NCBI GenBank assembly: GCA_005801425.1
Contig: SYDY01000026.1
Span: 1-64,000, forward strand
DNA length: 64,000 bases
From: Bdellovibrionales bacterium
GTDB lineage: Bacteria; Myxococcota; XYA12-FULL-58-9; SYDY01
Direction of reading: 5' to 3'
The notes under the pieces are model-generated. The model did not search any database. It was given only the letters and a program-made list of their open reading frames with translations, and was not told the origin of the DNA. The position numbers and the translations under genes are program-made. Position 1 is the stretch's first letter. Each line of letters starts with the position of its first letter. Positions 1-7,545 of this stretch are shown piece by piece.

Positions 1-90
1 ACATAAAAAAATAAGTAGAATCGTTGCGCCACAAGTTTCTCGACTACCGGGTTGGCCCAAAGGGAAGTCATGAGTTCGCGGGGATGACGA
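1..90. repeat. Partial copy of a ~90 bp dispersed repeat
   Basis: Positions 1-90 match 55506-55594 with only scattered differences. Both begin ACATAAAAA, share AGTAGAATCGT and CACAAGTTTCTC, and end in GCGGGGATGACG. At 55 kb this stretch directly follows a palindromic GTAGGGGCGGTTCG element, so the window probably begins just inside the same composite repeat. No gene is seen in 1-176. Confidence 0.8.
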
Positions 91-176
91 ATATAGAAAA
101 ACGAGATTTTTATAAAAAATGAGATGTGACCAAGAGCCAGCCGTAAGCGGGAGAGGCTATAAGAGCCGCATTCATG

Positions 177-737
177 CTAACCACGTTGCGATTTTAAACC
201 GACATAAAACAATCCAATGTTCGCTGCGAAATGGATCCCGCTTCCTACGAAAACAAGCGCAATGCAATCTTGCCATGATACTTCGATAAAGAATGGCAAG
301 ACGATGGCGCAGGCGATGGCAGAATCGGCCTGGTCGAGCCATAGAAAAAACAAGCCTCTTAAACCGCTCACGTTGCTCCCTGGCGCGATATTCAGCCGGC
401 GTTTGATGAGACTGTTAGGAAGTTCGCCAAGCACGTAAGCGAGCCCCCAGGCGGCGCCAAAGAGAATTTGTGAAGGAAGTGTTTGTGGGAAAACAGAGTT
501 ATGTGTGATTGTGGCAATGAAAACCATCCACAGCGTGGTCCACCCGATCATGCCTGCAAAACCTTTCCAAGTTTTGTTTGTGCCAAACACACGCTTGCCA
601 TCATTGAAGCAAAGGCCTGCATCCATGGGTATACGCCATGATGCAAGGATGGACGATTTGACAAAAATCATGTTGCAGACACCTGCAAAAACAAGTGGCA
701 TACATAATATAATTTGCTGCGTCCACGTTAAACGCAT
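177..737 (-). CDS. CarS-like (CDP-archaeol synthase family) membrane cytidylyltransferase
   Basis: This is a 186-residue hydrophobic protein with about five membrane segments. A central motif, GKRVFGTNKTWKGF at about residues 47-60, is followed by a G-rich, basic segment (GELPNSLIKRR). That pattern is typical of the CarS/DUF46 family, whose characterised archaeal member transfers CMP from CTP to an unsaturated archaetidic acid. In bacteria the substrate of such homologues is generally unknown. The start overlaps the end of the PEP-synthase-like gene by 10 bp, so it is the last gene of a three-gene operon and probably translationally coupled. Membership in the CTP-dependent lipid family is fairly secure; the actual lipid substrate is inference. 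Divergent neighbours (HMG-CoA reductase, phytol-kinase-like) point to isoprenoid lipids. Confidence 0.72.
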   Translation of the reverse strand: MRLTWTQQIILCMPLVFAGVCNMIFVKSSILASWRIPMDAGLCFNDGKRVFGTNKTWKGFAGMIGWTTLWMVFIATITHNSVFPQTLPSQILFGAAWGLAYVLGELPNSLIKRRLNIAPGSNVSGLRGLFFLWLDQADSAIACAIVLPFFIEVSWQDCIALVFVGSGIHFAANIGLFYVGLKSQRG

Positions 738-3064
738 GCCAAAATCCTTATCGTACCATTGTTGCCATCAAGTTCAATACGTGATCCTGTGGTGATATGA
801 TCCAAAAGTCCTTGAACACCAACGACGGTGGGAAGTCCTAATTCTCGGCCCACAATGGCACTATGGGATAAAATACTTCCACGTTCTACAGCCAATCCTG
901 CGGCCTGTGTCATGAGAAAAACCCACCCAGGATCAGTTGAACGCGCAATCAAAATTTTCCCACGCACGTCGAGGTTGGCATGGGGATGGGTGATGACCAT
1001 GGCTTCACCCTGAACGATGCCTGATGACGAGGCGGTACCGTGCAATATCTCACCGAACGTGGTGGTTTTATTTTTCTCGGGATCCACAGCGATAATTTGT
1101 CCATTGCGGATCCTAAATCGATGGGGAAGATCTTGATCGCCGTAGGAGGCATAGACCTCTTTCGCCTTTTGAACCGATTTTCTAAATACGTCATCCTCGC
1201 GAATGCGGGGACCCATTATTGTCGTACCAATCTGTTCAATCGTAAGCCAAAAGACATCACGCTGCGTATCAATGTGTCCTTCTTCGAAAAGTCGATTTCC
1301 CATGGCTAAAAAGATCTCACGAACCCAGCCAAATGCTCGGGTCCTGTCGAGTCGTGAACTTTCGCGCCATTGGATTGAACGGCGTGCCATTTTGGTGCAA
1401 AGATGAAGGGCGGAATATGCGATTGGACTTTTTTTCATACGCAGCATGACTTCTGTTCGCAACGATGCCGAACCATGAAGACTATGCGTTGGGGTTGATT
1501 CCGTGCCGGCCATGGATTGAACAAGAGAAAATAATGCACCTGGGTCGTCACGCCATGTGGTCGTTTCTAGTTTTAGTTCTTCAAGGCACCGATCGCCGTA
1601 ATGTTCGATGTAGCGTTGCATCGAGGCATCAAAATGGTGGATCGATTTGCGATAGTCCTGAACCAGTTCGTGCAGTGCCTTAACGGGCTCCATGCTTGCC
1701 AGTGTTTTGCCGTCGGCGAGCCATGCAGAGAGGTGGGCTTGGGTGAGGCCATGGTGTTGTATTAACCACTGGCACAGTGCTGTTCCAATAAACGCATAGG
1801 CATCGTTTAACAGCGTAACATGCCACACAGGGAGAAGACGTTCACTGAGTGCATCGTATGTTGCGATGAGCTCTGTTGGATTTTTGTTCTTCAGTTGCAG
1901 GCTTTTCATCCAGATGGCGGCCGATGCCATGTGTTGTTCTAATTCACGCATGTCGCGTGAGAGTGTTGCAAAATGAATGGTGAAATGCGTGATGATCTTC
2001 AGAAAACTCCCCCACGGGGGGATTCGTTCACGCAGTGAACGGTGATGGTGTTCAGATTTTTCGATTCCAAGCATTGATTCCCAGGCCGTCAAATAGGGTG
2101 CGCAGCCAGGTATCATCGCAAACATACGATACCAGCTTGTCAGGTTGTAATATACGCGTCCATGCACCGATTCGACCAACGTTGAAAACGCTTCGTGATT
2201 TTCTTGAAGTTGATGTTCTTCAATGCCAAGCGATCGAAGTGTTTGTGCAAAAGTCGTGGCGTAAGCGTGGGTGATATGGCTCACCGTAAGGGGCAGTGTT
2301 ATCCCAGGATAGCTTTCGATAACATTGCTGTTGTCGTAAAGTGAATTCACATGGTGCAATGGATTTGTTATATCTCTGCTTTGTAGTATCCAAAATTGTC
2401 CATTTTTATCCAAAGACCATTCTATGTCTTGGGGCTTGCCGAAGCATTGTTCTATTTTTCGACCGAGTTTTTGCAGCGTTTTACGTTGGTTTGATGTGAG
2501 TATATTACTTTTTTCAGCGGGTGTTACCTTTCGATAGGTCTCGGTTTGAACACGATCGGACACAATGCCTTCACCCAGCCCAAGCCCCGCAACAATAATA
2601 ATTTCGCGTTTAAACGTTTGTGGATCATGGGTAAACATCACGCCGGAAGCATGGGCATCGACCATTTCCTGCACGATCACCGCCATGCGTGCATCGTGCA
2701 TGGCAATGCCACGGCTTTGCGCATAGGCAAGACATCTTTCATGGGTGAGTGACTTCCAGCATCGCCGTACTTCTCTGATCACACGTTCACGCGGAACGTT
2801 AAGATATGTATCCAGTTGTCCTGCAAAGGCGGCGCGGGATGAATCTTCCACTGAGGCTGAAGAACGCACCGCAAACAAATCACCGTGCAGTGTGTTCATC
2901 GCGTTGCTGATGTGTTGCCGTACGTTCTTAGGCAATGTTTTTTTATGATGATTTTTTTCCCAGAGTTCACATGGGATCACAATGAACTTGGGAATGTTAA
3001 ATCCGTGTTTTGAAAGTTGTTCAAGATTGTATGCTTTGCCGCCAACACGGGTATGCTCAGTCAT
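728..3064 (-). CDS. PEP-synthase/rifampin-phosphotransferase-like dikinase
   Basis: The 778-residue protein has an N-terminal ATP-grasp PEP/pyruvate-binding domain (VGGKAYNLEQLSKHGF at about residue 7, AVRSSASVEDSS at about 66, QEMVDAHASGVMFTHDP, and IEWSLDKNGQFWILQSR ending near residue 233). A long helical middle region follows, then a C-terminal swivelling phosphohistidine domain (SILSHSAIVGREL, catalytic His near residue 734). It lacks the C-terminal TIM barrel of true PEP synthase, so its layout matches rifampin phosphotransferase and related ATP-to-acceptor dikinases. The acceptor is unknown; the operon (MMPL before it, CarS-like after it, both overlapping) suggests a lipid or lipid precursor. 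Two repeat elements lie in frame: residues ~338-355 (HRSLRERIPPWGSFL) and ~617-626 (GPRIREDD). Confidence 0.8.
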   Translation of the reverse strand: MTEHTRVGGKAYNLEQLSKHGFNIPKFIVIPCELWEKNHHKKTLPKNVRQHISNAMNTLHGDLFAVRSSASVEDSSRAAFAGQLDTYLNVPRERVIREVRRCWKSLTHERCLAYAQSRGIAMHDARMAVIVQEMVDAHASGVMFTHDPQTFKREIIIVAGLGLGEGIVSDRVQTETYRKVTPAEKSNILTSNQRKTLQKLGRKIEQCFGKPQDIEWSLDKNGQFWILQSRDITNPLHHVNSLYDNSNVIESYPGITLPLTVSHITHAYATTFAQTLRSLGIEEHQLQENHEAFSTLVESVHGRVYYNLTSWYRMFAMIPGCAPYLTAWESMLGIEKSEHHHRSLRERIPPWGSFLKIITHFTIHFATLSRDMRELEQHMASAAIWMKSLQLKNKNPTELIATYDALSERLLPVWHVTLLNDAYAFIGTALCQWLIQHHGLTQAHLSAWLADGKTLASMEPVKALHELVQDYRKSIHHFDASMQRYIEHYGDRCLEELKLETTTWRDDPGALFSLVQSMAGTESTPTHSLHGSASLRTEVMLRMKKSPIAYSALHLCTKMARRSIQWRESSRLDRTRAFGWVREIFLAMGNRLFEEGHIDTQRDVFWLTIEQIGTTIMGPRIREDDVFRKSVQKAKEVYASYGDQDLPHRFRIRNGQIIAVDPEKNKTTTFGEILHGTASSSGIVQGEAMVITHPHANLDVRGKILIARSTDPGWVFLMTQAAGLAVERGSILSHSAIVGRELGLPTVVGVQGLLDHITTGSRIELDGNNGTIRILACV
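1189..1215. repeat. dRS3-like palindromic element in frame inside a CDS
   Basis: The 27 bp stretch starts CGTCATCCTCGCG and ends GCGGGGACCCA. It differs at two positions from 46374-46400, which is intergenic and nested in another repeat. The core CCTCGCGAATGCGGGG is palindromic. On the minus strand it is read as GPRIREDD within the PEP-synthase-like protein without breaking the frame. Confidence 0.85.
2002..2053. repeat. 52 bp repeat in frame inside a CDS (copy 1)
   Basis: The element runs GAAAACTCCCCC, then an inverted GGGGG arm, then TTCACGCAGTGAAC. It matches 62494-62545 over the same 52 bp with about 85 percent identity. It contains two adjacent hairpins (CCCCC/GGGGG and TTCACGCAGTGAA). 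It encodes HRSLRERIPPWGSFL in the PEP-synthase-like protein. Confidence 0.85.
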
Positions 3065-5309
3065 GACGACGCTCCGGGATCACATGCAATAATGCAGGCG
3101 TGAGAAGAAGATCCGTAAGAAGTGCCATGATAAGGGCAGCGCCCGTGAGCAAGCCAAGCATGGCTGTTGCTAAAAATGACGATGCCAGCATCACCGAAAA
3201 TCCCGATGCGATGATAATGGTGGTCATGACCATGGCGTGCCCGCATTCTTGATAGGCCCGTCGTGAACTTTCTGCCCATGTGTAGCCTAGTTTACGCTCG
3301 TGCATAGCGGCCCCTAAAAAATGAATGGTGTCGTCAACCGCGATCCCAAAGGCAATTGAAAAGACGAGAACGATGGCGGGTGTGAGAGGGATATGAAACA
3401 GCGCGAGGCCTGCCAACAAGGCAGCAAGCGGCAAAAGATTGGGAAGAAGTGCAAGAAATGCCATGGGAATTGAACGCAATTGGATCCAGAAAATTATAAC
3501 CATCACGGCAATGGCCCACAGAAGGCTTTTAGCGAAACCTGAGACAAGTCTATCAAACGTAAGTTGCGAAAGAACGACCGTACCTGTGAGTTCGGGGAAC
3601 CCCGATGGAGGAGGGTGATCATGCATATAGTTTTTGAGACGCGCGATGAATGGCGTGGTTATTTTGGACCCGGCATCCCGAACGTAAATAGCGACTTGTG
3701 TTGTGTTGCTTATTGGATCATAGAGCTCACGCACAAATTTTTGCGCGCGAGGATCTTCACGCAATGCCCGCAAAAGTTCGATGTCGGTTTGTTCTCCTGC
3801 CATGCCTGGCGTGAGCTGCAATGTTTCGTCGTTCAGTTGTCGTTTGCTGAGATCGATAATGCTGTGCAATCCAACGGTTTTTAATACCAATGGGTCTTTT
3901 TGAATAAAGGCATCAAGATCGCGCATCCAACGTATTGTGGGAAGGCGCACAAGATCTGGTCCCCGAAGAAAAACATTGACCGTAAAAAGACCAAACCCAT
4001 GTTGTTCTGCAAATGTGATGTCTTGCACAAGCGGATGGTGATCTTTCTCATCGATCAGCTTGCTGTTGACACCGAGATTTTGTATTGGGATCACACAAAG
4101 TGCCATGCATGCAAGGGTTCCAATCACGATAGGCCATCGGTAACGATCTGTCACTCTTTGCAGAGCGGCAAGTGGTGCAAGAGGCCATTGAGGAAGATCG
4201 ACGATGGGCTTTTCTTTGCCAGCCATAAGAAATGCTGGAACAAAAAGCATCATTGAAACATAGGTTAGCATGATCGCTATGGATGTGACCGCCGCGAAAT
4301 CGATGACAATATCGATCCCTGTAGAAAGCAAACAAAGAAACCCAGCCGCCGTGGTAAATGATGTAAAAAAACACGAGAGCCAAAGCTTGCTGAATGCGAA
4401 AATAATCGATTCATCCCGCGCAACACCTTGGGCGCGCTGCTGGCGGTAGCACGTTAAAAGATGAATGCTGTCTGAAAGGCCCACGATCAAAAGAATGAGT
4501 GGAACAATGGCGGTGAGTGCGGTCAGTGGACGATCCATTTGTGCCAGTGCTGCGAGCGTTGCGAGATAGGCAGGCATGATCGCGAGAAGCGATGTCACCA
4601 CCTGAACCATGCTTTTAAAAAATAAAAACATGAGCAGAAAGCACAACAAGAGACCACCCGCCAAATAGATTGCTTGGTCTTTTGCCATCAATTTTAAATA
4701 CCGGGCACGAAGAATAGGCAGGCCATTGATGAAGACATGGGCATGCTCTGTTTCTAGCGCTTCAAGTCGCTCAGTCAGTGTGTTCTCGATGCGACGCCGA
4801 TCAATGTCGTTGTTGTATTGAGGGGGCAATTGCCCACGGATCACCAAAACACGTTGTTCTCTGTCCCAAAACAATCCTTGATAAAAAGGTTCGTTTTTAT
4901 ACTTTTTTAAATAACTTAAAGGATCTTCATTGCCAGGGAATAATGGAAGTACGTCGATATTTTCGCCATCTTTGGATAAACGTTCGGCTGTGCCAAACCA
5001 CGAGATATCGGTGAACTCGGACTTGTTGAGTATGTTTTCCGTATCGCGCATGCGTTCAACGTCGGCCTGTTCCACCGCATGGTCGTGTTGCCACAAAACA
5101 ACGATTTGACCATCTTCTTGGGGGTAGATTTTTTTGAATGCTTCGTAAACATGACGCGCAGGATCTTTGTGCGGGAAGTAACTCTCGACGCTGAAATCTT
5201 GGTGTATGCCTGCCCCAAGGCCTGCAAAGATCACTATGAGCGCAAGCCATAGATAACGGAGAGAACGATGATAACGGTTCACACCACGAAAAAATCCGAC
5301 TTCAAGCAT
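3057..5309 (-). CDS. RND-superfamily MMPL/patched-type transporter (first copy)
   Basis: This 750-residue inner-membrane protein has the RND plan: one N-terminal membrane helix (about 16-36), a large periplasmic loop, five helices with GLSDSIHLL, a second large loop, and five more helices with AFGIAVDDTIHFL. The paired Asp in that last motif is typical of proton-driven members of this family, which often move lipids or hopanoids. A GGGGA ribosome site six bases before the ATG supports the start. It is the first gene of an operon: its 3' end overlaps the PEP-synthase-like gene by 8 bp. Its neighbours suggest export or shuttling of an isoprenoid-type lipid, which is inference. A second protein of this type lies at 51371-53680. 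Confidence 0.85.
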   Translation of the reverse strand: MLEVGFFRGVNRYHRSLRYLWLALIVIFAGLGAGIHQDFSVESYFPHKDPARHVYEAFKKIYPQEDGQIVVLWQHDHAVEQADVERMRDTENILNKSEFTDISWFGTAERLSKDGENIDVLPLFPGNEDPLSYLKKYKNEPFYQGLFWDREQRVLVIRGQLPPQYNNDIDRRRIENTLTERLEALETEHAHVFINGLPILRARYLKLMAKDQAIYLAGGLLLCFLLMFLFFKSMVQVVTSLLAIMPAYLATLAALAQMDRPLTALTAIVPLILLIVGLSDSIHLLTCYRQQRAQGVARDESIIFAFSKLWLSCFFTSFTTAAGFLCLLSTGIDIVIDFAAVTSIAIMLTYVSMMLFVPAFLMAGKEKPIVDLPQWPLAPLAALQRVTDRYRWPIVIGTLACMALCVIPIQNLGVNSKLIDEKDHHPLVQDITFAEQHGFGLFTVNVFLRGPDLVRLPTIRWMRDLDAFIQKDPLVLKTVGLHSIIDLSKRQLNDETLQLTPGMAGEQTDIELLRALREDPRAQKFVRELYDPISNTTQVAIYVRDAGSKITTPFIARLKNYMHDHPPPSGFPELTGTVVLSQLTFDRLVSGFAKSLLWAIAVMVIIFWIQLRSIPMAFLALLPNLLPLAALLAGLALFHIPLTPAIVLVFSIAFGIAVDDTIHFLGAAMHERKLGYTWAESSRRAYQECGHAMVMTTIIIASGFSVMLASSFLATAMLGLLTGAALIMALLTDLLLTPALLHVIPERRHD

Positions 5310-5407
5310 TGTACATCCCCACCACTTTCTAGCTAACGAAAAAATGGAATGACCTCAATGGAAAATGTTTCTATTGACATGACTCGGCATTACGACTGAT
5401 TGTGATT

Positions 5408-5433
5408 ATGGGGTAGACCCCGGTGTCTGCCCT
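5408..5433. repeat. Half palindromic element upstream of HMG-CoA reductase
   Basis: GGGGTAGACCCCGGTGTCTG followed by CCCTT resembles one arm of the element at 49317-49384 (inverse of GGGCAGACACGGGGGTCTGC). An ATG-less in-frame reading through it would add 14 residues to HMG-CoA reductase; its repeat nature argues for the later start at 5465. Confidence 0.65.
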
Positions 5434-5464
5434 TGTTGTACGTTGTTGGATATGGGGGAGTAAA

Positions 5465-6754
5465 ATGGCAACGCCGTCGCGGCATGCGCTGGATGTTCTC
5501 ACCCGAATGTTAAAAGACACATCAATCACAACACTCGCGAAGAGATTACGCCCGCGTATTCCCAATGAACACGATCCACTTCCTCACGGTATTCCCGGTA
5601 AAGGCGATTATTCATCTGAAGCGATGCATGCACGGTACAAGGCACTTTCCGAACATGGTATTGCGACGTGTGAACTTGCACGCCATCTTGTAGACCCTGC
5701 ATCATTGCAAGGAAATATAGAACATTTTATTGGCATGATTCAAATTCCGGTGGGTGTGATCGGGCCTCTACGGATCAACGGGATAGCGGCTCACGGTGAT
5801 TTTTTTATTCCCATGGCAACGTCTGAAGGTGCGCTTGTGGCATCCTATGACCGTGGTGCAAAAGCGGTAAGCCTTGCAGGTGGTGTTACGGTTGCATGTA
5901 TTCGGGAAGTTGTAACGCGTGCACCATGCTTTGTTTTCACCTCGATGATTGATGCAGGGATCTTTCTGGCCGAAGCGATCCCACTGTTTGATGTGCTTGC
6001 CGATGTGGTCCGACGAACATCGCGTTACTGTGTTCTAAAAGACATCAGGACAACACTTGCAGGCAAAGAACTTTTTTTGCATTTCGATTTTTCAACAGGC
6101 GATGCCGCAGGGCAAAACATGGTGACACTTGCGACAGAAGCGGTGTGTCGTGCATTGCTTTCCAAAACATCGATCACGCCTGAACGATGGTACATTGAAG
6201 GCAATATGTCGGGTGATAAAAAAGCAACGGGTTTGGCTTTTACGTCGGTGCGTGGAAAAAAAGTGGTGGCTGACATCACAGTACCTAAAGATATTGTGCG
6301 TGAAGTGTTGCTTGCAACGCCTGAAGAAATTCATCGCTATTGGGAAGTGGCGGTGGTGGGAGGATTGCAAAGCGCCAGTACGGGTATGCAAGGTCATTAC
6401 GCCAATGCTTTGGCAGCACTGTTTATGGCGTGTGGCCAAGATGTTGCGTGCATCGGTGAAGCGGCGGTGGGTGTTACGCGTATGGATGTGACACGCGAGG
6501 GGGATTTGTACACCTCGGTGACGCTTCCCAATTTGATTGTGGGCACGGTGGGGGGGGGGACGCATTTACCAACAGCCCGCGAATGTTTGGGTATGCTTGG
6601 TTGTGTAGGCGAGGGGACTGCATCCAAATTTGCGGAGATCTGTGCTGCGGTAACGCTTGCCGGCGAATTGTCGATATGCGCGGCGCTGGCCAAAGGTCAT
6701 TTTTCTCAGGCTCATGCGACGCTTGGGCGTAAAGGTGGAATAACGTTGCAATGA
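5465..6754 (+). CDS. Hydroxymethylglutaryl-CoA reductase, class I type
   Basis: This soluble 429-residue enzyme reduces HMG-CoA to mevalonate in the mevalonate route to isoprenoids. Catalytic positions are present: Glu in ATSEGA (residue 121), Lys in SGDKKATG (252), Asp in ACGQDVA (326) and His in KGHFSQAH (417). Substrate and cofactor motifs IPVGVIGPL, GDAAGQNM and GTVGGGTHLPT are also intact. Class II enzymes differ at these motifs, so an NADPH-type class I enzyme is likely. There is no membrane anchor. ATG at 5465 is chosen over the in-frame GTG/ATG at 5423 because GGGGGAG stands just before it and the upstream codons lie in a repeat. Its stop overlaps the next gene (ATGA). Confidence 0.93.
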   Translation: MATPSRHALDVLTRMLKDTSITTLAKRLRPRIPNEHDPLPHGIPGKGDYSSEAMHARYKALSEHGIATCELARHLVDPASLQGNIEHFIGMIQIPVGVIGPLRINGIAAHGDFFIPMATSEGALVASYDRGAKAVSLAGGVTVACIREVVTRAPCFVFTSMIDAGIFLAEAIPLFDVLADVVRRTSRYCVLKDIRTTLAGKELFLHFDFSTGDAAGQNMVTLATEAVCRALLSKTSITPERWYIEGNMSGDKKATGLAFTSVRGKKVVADITVPKDIVREVLLATPEEIHRYWEVAVVGGLQSASTGMQGHYANALAALFMACGQDVACIGEAAVGVTRMDVTREGDLYTSVTLPNLIVGTVGGGTHLPTARECLGMLGCVGEGTASKFAEICAAVTLAGELSICAALAKGHFSQAHATLGRKGGITLQ

Positions 6755-7413
6755 TGATGCACGATGGGCCCTGGGTGATGATTTTGGCGTGTGGTTTTTC
6801 AATGCTGATTTTCATCGCAGAGTTGTGGCGAAAATTGGGCTCGCCCAGTGCAGAAGCAACACGCAAAGTGGTGCACATCGGAAGCGGTTTTGGCTGTGGC
6901 ATGATGCCTTTTGTACTCAATTCTGCCTGGAGTGTGTTTTTTTTAGCGCTTGTGTTTGTGTCTGTTTTTGCAATCACCCGTCAAATGGGTTTGTTGCCTT
7001 CATTGCATGGCGTGCAGCGTAAAACCCAGGGAAGTTTGTACTATCCCATCGCGGTATTGATTGTTTTTATTTTGTCTTCTCATACGCCTGCTATTTATCT
7101 CGCGAGTATTTTGGTTTTGGCTTTGGCTGATGGAGCGGCGGCGATGATTGGAACACACTATGGCGTGCATCGTTATCGGTGTGGACCGGGTGTGCGCAGT
7201 GTGGAAGGATCGGTGGCTTTTTGCGTGGTGTCGTATCTCGCAATAAGCACGACGCTTCTTTTGCTTACAGAAATTGCACCATCGCACGTGTGCGCTGTTT
7301 CTCTGGGCGTGGCATTGGTATTGACGATGGTTGAAAGCATGAGCTTTTACGGAACGGATAATCTATCGGTTCCTGTGGGCGCATCGCTTTTGCTAGGTTA
7401 CTTCTTGCCCTGA
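6751..7413 (+). CDS. Phytol/polyprenol kinase-like (SEC59/VTE5/DGK1 family) membrane protein
   Basis: The 220-residue integral membrane protein has about seven hydrophobic helices. Its TRKVVHIGSGFG motif near residue 40 matches the conserved RKxxH start of CTP-dependent phytol, dolichol and diacylglycerol kinases. LADGAAAMIGTHYG and SVEGSVAF motifs further along are also typical of this group. Members phosphorylate a membrane prenol or lipid using CTP. It starts inside the stop codon of the HMG-CoA reductase gene, so the two are translationally coupled. With the CarS-like protein opposite, the locus contains two CTP-linked lipid enzymes. The substrate cannot be read from sequence. Confidence 0.8.
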   Translation: MMMHDGPWVMILACGFSMLIFIAELWRKLGSPSAEATRKVVHIGSGFGCGMMPFVLNSAWSVFFLALVFVSVFAITRQMGLLPSLHGVQRKTQGSLYYPIAVLIVFILSSHTPAIYLASILVLALADGAAAMIGTHYGVHRYRCGPGVRSVEGSVAFCVVSYLAISTTLLLLTEIAPSHVCAVSLGVALVLTMVESMSFYGTDNLSVPVGASLLLGYFLP

Positions 7414-7545
7414 CCATTTGCGGTACGGGTGGGGAAGTGTCTTATAATGCATTATTTCGCCCAATTCCCATTGAAATCACAGGGTTATTGGGTGTTTTAC
7501 CTCGTTTTGCGCTGAAATGCGCTGGAGGCAGGGTATGCTTTTAGT

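Noticed and set aside
5374-5402. TTGACA upstream of HMG-CoA reductase as a promoter
   Set aside because: No acceptable -10 hexamer is found at 16-18 bases (TGATTG only), so it was not listed.
5423-5464. 14-residue N-terminal extension of HMG-CoA reductase
   Set aside because: The codons lie in a repeat, and a strong GGGGGAG stands just before the ATG at 5465.
6092-6565. Long reverse-strand frame inside HMG-CoA reductase
   Set aside because: Shadow of a well-conserved gene; His/Arg-rich composition without domains.
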